Below, piece after piece: positions 56,328 to 64,000 of a DNA stretch of 64,000 nucleotides (its first letter is position 1; each line of letters begins with the position of its first letter). Source of the stretch: Hericium rajendrae (taxonomy: Eukaryota; Basidiomycota; Agaricomycetes; Russulales; Hericiaceae); contig CM065891.1 of assembly GCA_033439255.1 (NCBI GenBank), forward strand, positions 62,001 through 126,000. The letters run 5' to 3'. A program made the position numbers and the translations under genes. The notes beneath the pieces were generated by a model. It worked only from the letters and a program-made list of their open reading frames with translations. It was not told the origin of the DNA and made no database searches.

Positions 56328-56961
56328 CATGCAATTCCGTGTGCTGCGCTACATTCACGCCAGCAGCGCTCCCTCATGAATTCTCCTTGGTCGAAGCCTT
56401 TCTTTCTCGCACCCTCGTCTCGTCTCGGGTTCGGTGCCCCTTCGGCTGGTCTACGAACGAGCTACTGTCCGTAGATCTGCACGGGACACGTCCTCGACCC
56501 GCGTGGTCTCCGGACTAGCCTGCAGCCCATAGCGCAATTGTGCTGGCGTGCATGTCCCTCGGCGTACGCTTCCTGATTCTGACTTCATGCGCACTAGACG
56601 TCTGACATGGAATCGTACAGGAGCTCGCTTTTGCTGCTGCTGCCTGCCAGTCACGGTCCACGGCGGGTCCGAGTCCTGTGGCTTTTGCCATGTAGTTGTT
56701 GTATTTTGATGTTTTGAACGCTGCATATCCTCGTTTGTATTCTCGATCGCATAGATTGTTGTCGCGCTATGAATGTAATCATACTGTCTCGAGGCAGACA
56801 TATCGAGCGACAATGAGCCCTCAATAGTACAGTACGTGATAGGTCGTATGGCTCGGAATTCGTTACATGTATGTTTGAATTGAAGGCTGATCAACTCTTG
56901 ATCTTCAGCACTCCGACAGAATGACAGCACTGCTTTGACTGACCTTTCTCGCATTAGTGTA
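56328..56961. other. Intergenic region between UPF2 and the flavin-reductase-like gene
   Basis: Convergent 3' ends. A 173-codon open frame on minus (56972-56451) shows no domain and is probably chance. Nothing else recognised. Confidence 0.45.
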
Positions 56962-57618
56962 TTAGTCCCCATCCGGTTTCCATAACGTCATGTGCTCTCG
57001 CAGATTCAGTCTCTCGCCATCCACGATTAACGATCCATCGCCTTCATGATGGAACGTCTTCTTCTCTTCTCTATCCTCGTTCACCCATGCACACACAACT
57101 TCCAAGACCCACAAGGCATACTTCCCGACCATCCTGCGGTCCTTCACTTTGCATTCGAAGTTCGCCAGGCACTCCTTAACAAGCGGCGCGCGCACTTCCT
57201 CTCCCTGTAACGCCGTGAAGCCGAACTGGGCCCACTTGTCGACCTTGTCGCCATTGCAGTTCCCGATATCAATAACCTTCTCCGCAAGATCGACACCCGG
57301 GACTGCGATGACGCATTCGCTTGTCTCTTTCAACGCGTGGAAGCTATAGTTCCAGGGCCCGAGCCTCGCGCCAATGAGCGGCGGGTCCTCGTGTTGTACA
57401 CACATGTGGAAGCCCATCGCCATGAGGTTTGGGCGGGCGGTTGCGGCTTTGCCGCGTGTGGAGACGAGAACGACGGGGCCGGGCTCGATGTAGCGGTGCG
57501 TCTTGGTGATGTCATAGGGCTTGAGAGGCGAGCGGTCTATAACCTCGGAAGATGAGGAAGGGGATTCTGCTGCTACCTCCTCTTCCGCAGTAACCTTGGT
57601 TCGCTTCCGTGGGGGCAT
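56962..57618 (-). CDS. Flavin reductase-like (FMN-binding split-barrel) protein
   Basis: A single exon of 218 residues: MPPRKRTKVTAEEEVAAES..., an acidic/basic N-terminus, then the DIM6/NTAB split barrel: EPGPVVLVSTRGKAATARPN, LMAMGFHMCVQHEDPPLIGA, NYSFHALKETSECVIAVPGV, KVIDIGNCNGDKVDKWAQFG, ECLANFECKVKDRRMVGKYA. These proteins bind FMN and often act as NAD(P)H:flavin oxidoreductases; some bind flavin without known activity. Stop at 56962. Intronless, unlike most neighbours. No defect. Confidence 0.8.
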   Translation of the reverse strand: MPPRKRTKVTAEEEVAAESPSSSSEVIDRSPLKPYDITKTHRYIEPGPVVLVSTRGKAATARPNLMAMGFHMCVQHEDPPLIGARLGPWNYSFHALKETSECVIAVPGVDLAEKVIDIGNCNGDKVDKWAQFGFTALQGEEVRAPLVKECLANFECKVKDRRMVGKYALWVLEVVCAWVNEDREEKKTFHHEGDGSLIVDGERLNLREHMTLWKPDGD

Positions 57619-57774
57619 GGCTAGTGCCTGTCAATCGTTTCCGTATAATTTAGCAGCGAGGTGAAATCCGCGGTGAATTGAAGCGATCATACAGGGGTCT
57701 GTACTTGCGGGGTATTTTGATTAGCGTCGTCTCCGCTGCTGATAAATTATGAATGTATCAATGCATATGTTATG

Positions 57775-57950
57775 ATGATCAGTTACCTTATTCTTATTCT
57801 TTGAAGATTTGACTTTGAGGAGATGGACAAGACAGAGAGTGGTCGTGAACTCGAATCGGAAGACCTTCAGGGCGGCGACAAGATCTGAGTTCGGCGATAC
57901 CCGATACACTGTCGTCTGCCTCCGTGCTGTTCCTCATCCCTGCATATCTA
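57775..57950 (+). repeat. Duplicated F-box upstream block, copy 1
   Basis: Matches 61615-61760 closely: CAGTTACCTTATTC, TTTGACTTTGAGGAGATGGA, GTTCGGCGATACCCGAT. It shows the duplication covered the promoter as well as the gene. Confidence 0.8.
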
Positions 57951-58093
57951 CAGGTCTGGCGTACGTGAGTTTTTCTCTTTTTCAACTCTTCGAACAAGAT
58001 TTCAAGCTAAAACTAATTTTTCAAGCACATATCCTTGCCCTGTCGCGATTTTGATTCAAATCGAGCAAGACGATACCGTCTGTTTGACTGATC

Positions 58094-59948
58094 ATGGATC
58101 AGGACGATTGGCCGCGGTGAGTACGTTTAGTTTGATTAACGATATACACCAGGGCTTATTTACGCAATCTTACGTGGAAGCTTCTGGGATTCTATCGCTG
58201 AGATGAGGCTGCGAGCCATCATGAATGGCATATCAGTTCCAGGCCTAGCGTCGGAAGCAGCAGACAATATTCGTCAACAAATAGATGGAGAAATGGCAGC
58301 CATCTTACATGCGCTACTGCCGTACCGATTGGCAAGAAATACGCTTTCACCGATATCGCGCCTACCGCCTGATGTACTCTGCAAAGCTTTTGCGCATGCG
58401 GCTTTGGCGGATCCGCCCTCGCGAACGCAGGTTCAGCTTCACACAGAACTTGGATGGATCAAAGTGACACACGTCTGTCACCGTTGGAGAGAGCTGGCTC
58501 TTGCAGAACCCACCTTGTGGGCTGACGTCCCTAACGTCTCATTGGAGTGGATGAGGGAAATGCTCCTACGTCTGGCAGGGAAGGCCGTACCGATCTGCCT
58601 CACGATAGGACATGAAGGATCCAAAGCTGCACGTATCTCGGACATGTTATTGGACCCGCTCAAGGCATGCTTATCGCAACTGAGAAACCTCGTCCTTCTC
58701 GGCACCGACGAGGTCGTCTCGTCGTTTTTAGAGTCAATCAATAACCTGCAATCATCTTTGACATTGGAGTCTATCCGGTTCGCCTCGTGTAATGCGGGCC
58801 TGAGTCTGGGTGTGGTGACGAGCGCCTCTTGTATTCTCCAGATGACAAACCCTCAAATATTACGTCGGCTTGCTATCCACGACGACATATTACTGCATGA
58901 TGTTCCCCAGCTCCCTAATCTCAGAGACTTCGAATTGGTGCAGTCGCTTGGCGTTCGCCGTTCGAATGACCCATCCCGCAGATACAGGCTCCTCCGTACC
59001 CTATTCCACATGCCCCGTCTGGAGACACTTATCATCAAGACCACACCGGTCTTAGATGAAGCACTCGTTCATGATAACGGTAGCACGGAGTCGGATCGTC
59101 CTCCCAATGTCTCTTTGACAAATCTACAAAAGTTACTTGCAATAACCTATAGTACGGGAGGCCTTGTAGCATTGATGAGCAACATTTCAGTATCCCGAGC
59201 CACTACTGTAACATGTGGAATCAAAGTCGTCAATAATTCAGATCGCGATCGTTATTTCAACGGAGAGGACAACCCCGTCTTTAACTGGCTGCGTCCTCTT
59301 ACCAGCAATGCCGGAATACCTGAGTCCTTTGAACCGCTGCGAGCGATATCAATATCTTTGTGCGGTGATACAGGTCGGAGCATTCTCGGTTTGAAAGGGA
59401 GGACAACGACCAACCAGAGCGGGCTTCCGAAAATTACCATCGAGCTTAGTGGTGAGGGTTCCTATGTACGAGCCCTGTGGCCTCTCGTGGTTGGAAAATT
59501 TTGTCAAGTTCTCCAAGCCGAGGACGTGCGTTCTTTGGCATTGCTAGGGGTTCTCGAGGATAGCATCCAATTCCACCAAAGCCTGTACAATCTCATGTCT
59601 AATGTAACTGAGCTCACTTTCGGGGACAAGCAAACTCCTCGTGCATGTCAACTCCAGGCCCTGACTTCACGAAGCCTGGAGATTGGTTCGGAAATCCCTA
59701 TGCCAAAGTTACAAAACATATCGATGAGGAGAGATACACTTGATAGCGCGGCAAAAGATGGAGAAGAGGAGTCGTGTCTCGATTTATTGAAGTCGATACT
59801 GGAGGACCGCCGAAAGCACCTAGGATCACCTCTCCCCGAGCTAAATTTGTTATGTTCCGGTGGCCCGCCATGGATTACTGGTCGATCATTGGCCGATGCG
59901 GGACTGGTCTCTAGAATCAAATACTATTATCGAAAAGGTTCGATTTAA
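58094..59948 (+). CDS. F-box protein, tandem copy 1
   Basis: Exon 1 58094-58116 (MDQDDWPR), a 64-bp intron (GTGAGTAC to GTGGAAG), exon 2 58181-59948. This join restores one frame in both copies (FWDSIAEMRLRA here). The F-box is ARNTLSPISRLPPDVLCKAF followed by LGWIKVTHVCHRWRELALAE and PTLWADVPNVSLEWM. The rest, about 480 residues, is a leucine-rich region likely to bind substrates, including LLRLAGKAVPICLTIGHEG and NVTELTFGDKQ. A substrate receptor of SCF ubiquitin ligase by family. Copy 2 lies 3.9 kb downstream in the same orientation. No defect. Confidence 0.8.
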
Positions 59949-60353
59949 ATCCTTAACAAAATGTTACCACAACTACACTGCTGTCTAGCGCTCGACCTCA
60001 ATTTGCCGTTGAAGATCCGAGGTCGACTCGACCTCCGGAAACGGGCCAAATCGATGTAGTTCTCGAGCGGTGCTGGGTTGATGTCGATGGCCTCTGACCT
60101 CGTTCGAGGTTGGGCAGTGACTCTCGCTCGGCCTTGAGAAGGGCTTAGTCAGTTTCTGAGAATTCAGCGGAATATTGGTCCTGGACGCAGTGGCAGGCCA
60201 GATTTTGTTGCAATCATCCATCCTAGAATGCAGATAAGTAACCAGTTGAACAAATCAATTTATTAGCTACGAACAGAGTGAACAGAATTGATTTTCGCTA
60301 TCTAAAGGATCCAAAATGCTTTACAGCGGCACGGTGACATGCCTTCAACAGCT
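59949..60353. other. Intergenic region, nothing recognised
   Basis: Between the F-box stop and the 3' end of the convergent P450 remnant. Contains the inverted words GGTCGACTCGACC near 60020, otherwise unremarkable. Confidence 0.4.
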
Positions 60354-61583
60354 TCACAGACTTCTGCATGCTTCAAAAGACGCTTGAGCCGCTTGAGCCT
60401 CGCTCTCAATCTGACCGGCCCACCCTGCGCGTGGCGTGATGTTACACCGAAAGGCTTCCCGGTGCATCTACGATTACCGAACATGCAACAGTCAGCCTCG
60501 CAACATTCATGTTCTCAAAATGACTGGCACTCACAACAAGTCCTACGCTGAACTTCTCTGGGTCGACCGCTATGCCTTCTTTTGCTTTGATGTCAAATGA
60601 GTAGCACAGATTCGATATGGCCAAGAACAGTGACTGCGCAGCGAGGTATTTACCAGGGCAGACACTGAATCACCAGTATGACCGCGGAGTGAGAAATGTA
60701 GACAATTGTTAGAGCTCACCGCCGACCAAAACCGAACCCAGAATTCCCATCAAATATGTCTCCTCACTGCTGTATATGGGAATTACTCGTAAGCCTCTGC
60801 AATGATCAAAGGGGCGAAGTACTGACCTGAAACCCATCCCGTATTGATTAGCTATGACAATTGCTCCAGCGGGTACACGTATCCCTTTGTAGAAATCATC
60901 TTGTGTTGTCGTAGCCTGACGAGAGCCCCCCTTCATTTAAATGACGAGATGGTCAGCTTGACTCGTCAAACTTTGCCCAGAATGTACTCACCAATAGTAG
61001 GAGCGACAGCATGCCATCGCATTGTTTCCTTGCAGAGGACCGCGATACATGGTAACCTCTCTAGATCATCCGTCGTTGGCAGATGCTCCCCATAGACCTT
61101 ATCTATTTCCGTTTGCGCAGCCGTGAAACCCGCCGGATACATTACCATGGCAAGGACAAATACAGCCATCGTGCCGTAAGTCGTGTATACTCCTGCATCG
61201 TGCCTGAAGTTTCGGAAATCATCAGTATTGAAGCAGCCTATCGCAATAGGACTTACGCGCTTCCGGCCATATAAGCAACCTCCAGCTTGTCCAGCTTTAA
61301 CGTGGCTAGACTACTCCAGAGATAGGCAGCAAGCATGCTATCAGGTGTAAGCTCCCCACGGGTAATTTTCTGGTTGAGCTGGTGTATGAGACCTACAAAG
61401 AGGTCCATAACATGCTTGCGTAACTGTAGCGCCCTTCGCCGCCAAGGCGAAAGGAAGTCTGGCAGACGACCGAGGAAAGGGAATACATCCACAAAGTTTG
61501 AACCGCATAGTATGGCCTCTAAGACTGGTTCGAGGACTGGCAGTAATACAACAACTCCTTCAATATGCGTCCTCGTAACATGA
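60354..61583 (-). pseudogene. Cytochrome P450, 5'-truncated
   Basis: The C-terminal two-thirds of a fungal P450. It opens in mid-protein at about 61583 (VVVLLPVLEPVLEAILCGSN), then PWRRRALQLRKHVMDLFVGL, the I-helix region (AYMAGSA .. DAGVYTTYGTMAVFVLAM), EIDKVYGEHLPTTDDLERLP, the K-helix ETMRW (ExxR), IPVAGAIVIANQYGMGF-like text, the heme loop FGFGRRVCPGKYLA with its Cys, and HREAFRCNITPRAGW before the stop at 60354-60356. Splice sites are intact. The membrane anchor and substrate-recognition N-terminus are missing because the second F-box block begins at about 61600. Without its start it is presumably dead. Confidence 0.75.
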
Positions 61584-61614
61584 TAGTGATTCTATACGCA
61601 TCATTCTCAATTTC

Positions 61615-61760
61615 GATCAGTTACCTTATTCTTTGAAATTTGACTTTGAGGAGATGGATGAAGCGGAGTGGTTGTGAACTCGAAGGCTCTCCGAAGGCTC
61701 CGAGGGCGGCCACAAGATCTGAGTTCGGCGATACCCGATTGCAGCTCAGACTGCCTCGTC
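61615..61760 (+). repeat. Duplicated F-box upstream block, copy 2
   Basis: Counterpart of 57775-57950. Its left edge coincides with the point where the P450 reading frame is lost. Confidence 0.75.
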
Positions 61761-61959
61761 ACGGTACCGCGTGTAGTACGCAAGTCCGTCCTTTTCCCAT
61801 CCTACAGTCCTTGCAGTGAGTGTTCATGTCTTTTAATTTTTGTTATATGTTAAGTCAAGGAATAAGCTAGAACTCATCTATCAAGAGCGTCCTTGCATCT
61901 GACTCTGTCGCGATTTCGGTTACGAGAATAACAAGAAAACGACACACGTTTGACGGAAT

Positions 61960-63793
61960 ATGACTACGGAGGGTTGTTCGCGGTGAGTACACTTAACATT
62001 AACAGAAATATGCCTTAGGTTTTACTTACGCGAATCTACATAGAAGCTTCTGGAGTTCTGTCGCTGAGGCGAGGCTACGAGCTATTGTCGACGGTGTATC
62101 GCCCCGTGGTCTTGCGTCGGAAGAAGCGAGCATTACTCGTCAGCGAATAGACGAAGAAATGGAGTCCGTCTTACGGTCGCTACTGCCCTTCCGACTGGCA
62201 AGGAATGAACTCTCTCCGATATCATGCTTACCGCCTGAAGTGCTCTGCAAGGTTTTTGCGCATGCTGCTCTGGCGGATCCGCCCTCGTGGACGCAGGTTC
62301 AACGGCAACCTCGTACGGAAATTGGATGGATGAAAGTGACTCACATCTGTCACCACTGGAGAAACGTGGCTCTTGCAGACCCTTCGCTGTGGGCTGATGT
62401 CCCGAACATCTCGTTAGCATGGATGAGGGAAATACTCCTACGACTGGCAGGAAAAACCGTACCGATCTGCCTCACAATAGGACACGAACGATCTAAAGCT
62501 GCACGTATCTCGGAAATGTTATTGGACCCGCTCAAGGCGTGTTTATCTCACCTGAAAGACATCGTCCTTCTCGGTTGCGATGGAGAAGTATCCTCGGTTT
62601 CGCAGTTATTCGGCAAATTACGACCATCCTTGAAGTTGGAGTCTATCCGGATCAGCTTCCAGACTGGCTCATCTCCAATTTGGTTGATCGGTGCCTGTCA
62701 TTTTCTACAAGCGACAAATACTCGAACGCTTCATCGGCTTATCATCCACAACTGCGTATTACTTGAAAATTGTCCCCGGTTTCCAAACCTCAGACACTTT
62801 GAATTAGTGCAGTCGTCGGCTGACACGAACCGCCCTCGCGGTGCATCGAACGATCGCTGGGTTCTTGATGCCTTATCTCAGATGCCCCGTCTGCAAACAC
62901 TTGTCCTCAGAAATACCTCCCTCGAAGATGAAGTTCTTCACGAGGTAAATGCGGCGTCACATCCCCCTCCTCATGTTTCTTTACCCAAGTTACGCACATT
63001 GGATGTGGTATTTGACGGTACGGGATGCCTTGTGGCATTTATGAGCAAGATTTCATTCTCTTCCACCACACGCGTAACGTGCGAAGTCAGAGATGTCAAA
63101 AAATTGGACCACGAACGTTACTTCAACAGAGAGGATAACCCCGTCTTCGAATGGCTGCGCCCTCTTATCAGCGGCGCTGGAATAGCCAAGTCCTGTAAAC
63201 CGCTGCAGAGGATAATGATAACTGTGCCGAACGCAGGACGCACTTTTCTTACTTTCGGTGGTTGGACGACACTCAAGCGAAATGGACCTTCGAAGATTAC
63301 CATTCGTCTTTGCGGACAGGGTAGTCATGTACGAGCCCTCAGGCCTCTCGCTGTTGAAGCCTTCTCTAGAGTGGTCAAAGCCGAAGACGTGCGTTCCTTA
63401 GCAATGCTAGGCTTTTTCGATACAGACATTAAGGCCTACCAAAGCCTGTATAAACAAATGTCCAATGTAACCGAGCTTTCATTCGGGAACAAGCGAAAGC
63501 CTCTTCCATGTCAAATCCAGGCGTTGATTTTCCGAAGCCCGGAGGTTGGCTTGGGCATCTATATGTCAAAATTGCAATGCATTTTTACGAACAAAAATGC
63601 GCTCGAAAGCCACCTGCAAGACCGGGAAGACGAGACACTATTGGATCTGATGAGCTCGATGCTCCAAGACCGTCGGCAGTGTCTGGGATCACCGCTCCCG
63701 AAGCTACAATTGGCAGATTGCGGAGGCGACCGGACTATTGCACAATCATTGAAAGACACTGGATTAGTCTCTGAAATTCAATACTTCGATTAG
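61960..63793 (+). CDS. F-box protein, tandem copy 2
   Basis: Same architecture as copy 1: exon 1 61960-61982 (MTTEGCSR), a 64-bp intron, exon 2 from 62047 (FWSSVAEARLRAIVDGVSPR). The F-box is ARNELSPISCLPPEVLCKVF, then IGWMKVTHICHHWRNVALAD and PSLWADVPNISLAWM. Leucine-rich C-terminal body with LLRLAGKTVPICLTIGHERS and NVTELSFGNKRK, ending SEIQYFD at 63793. The two copies are clearly similar along their whole length by eye, but diverged at many residues, so the duplication is not recent. The open frame in both suggests both are kept. Confidence 0.8.
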
Positions 63794-64000
63794 TAGGTTT
63801 CGATGGGGTTGCAGAGCTTGAACGACGTGAGACGAATGAGTCGAGGACAGAGGATAGGAGTAAATTGATCCATTGAAATTGCGACGGGAGAAAGGTATAC
63901 ATAGTGGCAAACTTGTAGCACTATAGCGCCGGCGCTGCTGGCATAGCTGTAAGATTGAGTGTGCTATCATCATCGCATAGAGCCTTTTTGCAGACGGATT
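63794..64000. other. 3' flank to window edge
   Basis: Downstream of the F-box stop. No gene seen. Confidence 0.4.

Noticed and set aside
56451-56972. 173-codon minus-strand frame downstream of UPF2
   Set aside because: No domain, ordinary composition for chance, and it overlaps the end of the flavin-reductase-like gene.
1-64000. tRNA, rRNA or snRNA genes
   Set aside because: No stretch with the conserved T-loop/A-box pairs or other RNA gene hallmarks was noticed; a covariance-model scan would be decisive and was not possible.

Overview
The window comes from a basidiomycete fungus, most likely an Agaricomycete. Genes are cut by many 50-65 bp introns, F-box genes with the LSPI.cLP.E signature recur, and the mobile DNA (KDZ and Plavaka families, a Tad1-like LINE, TET/JBP oxygenases) is typical of that group. 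The view is from sequence alone; exon joins were made by eye from splice sites and frame.

Region 1 (1-29.4 kb) is a nest of DNA transposons. A KDZ (Kyakuja-Dileera-Zisupton) unit holds a CxC2/KDZ transposase (minus, 24.46-17.38 kb), a TET/JBP 2OG-Fe(II) oxygenase (minus, 26.2-24.6 kb) and companion genes on the plus strand (26.4-29.1 and 15.5-17.1 kb). Element A (2208-about 14995) is a 12.8 kb Plavaka-type element carrying a Plavaka transposase (plus) and, on minus, a Ulp1-type SUMO protease, a large protein ending in a second 2OG-Fe(II) oxygenase domain, and a DUF6532 protein. It lies in the first exon of a minus-strand coiled-coil gene. Element B (19347-21903) is a 2.56 kb non-autonomous relative of A, in the opposite orientation. 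It sits in an exon of the KDZ transposase between 2-bp CG duplications; taking it out restores the KDZ motif GERQVNMDY.

Region 2 (29.4-38.9 kb) is mixed: a 3' fragment of a Tad1-like LINE, a 40-bp minisatellite, a small coiled-coil gene, an F-box gene, and a second minus coiled-coil / plus cysteine-knuckle gene pair like the one split by A. It ends in a repeat-rich stretch with a row of near-palindromes.

Region 3 (38.9-64 kb) is mostly host genome: nicotinamide riboside kinase, a formate/nitrite transporter, a decayed MetAP2 copy, an FAD monooxygenase, a small HTH protein, a DJ-1/HSP31-like protein, DASH subunit Hsk3, the NMD factor UPF2, a flavin-reductase-like protein, and two duplicated F-box genes on either side of a 5'-truncated cytochrome P450.

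The main biological theme is two different transposon families in one locus, each carrying a 2OG-Fe(II) oxygenase of the type that can oxidise 5-methylcytosine, and one also carrying a SUMO protease. Both are candidate tools for dealing with host silencing.
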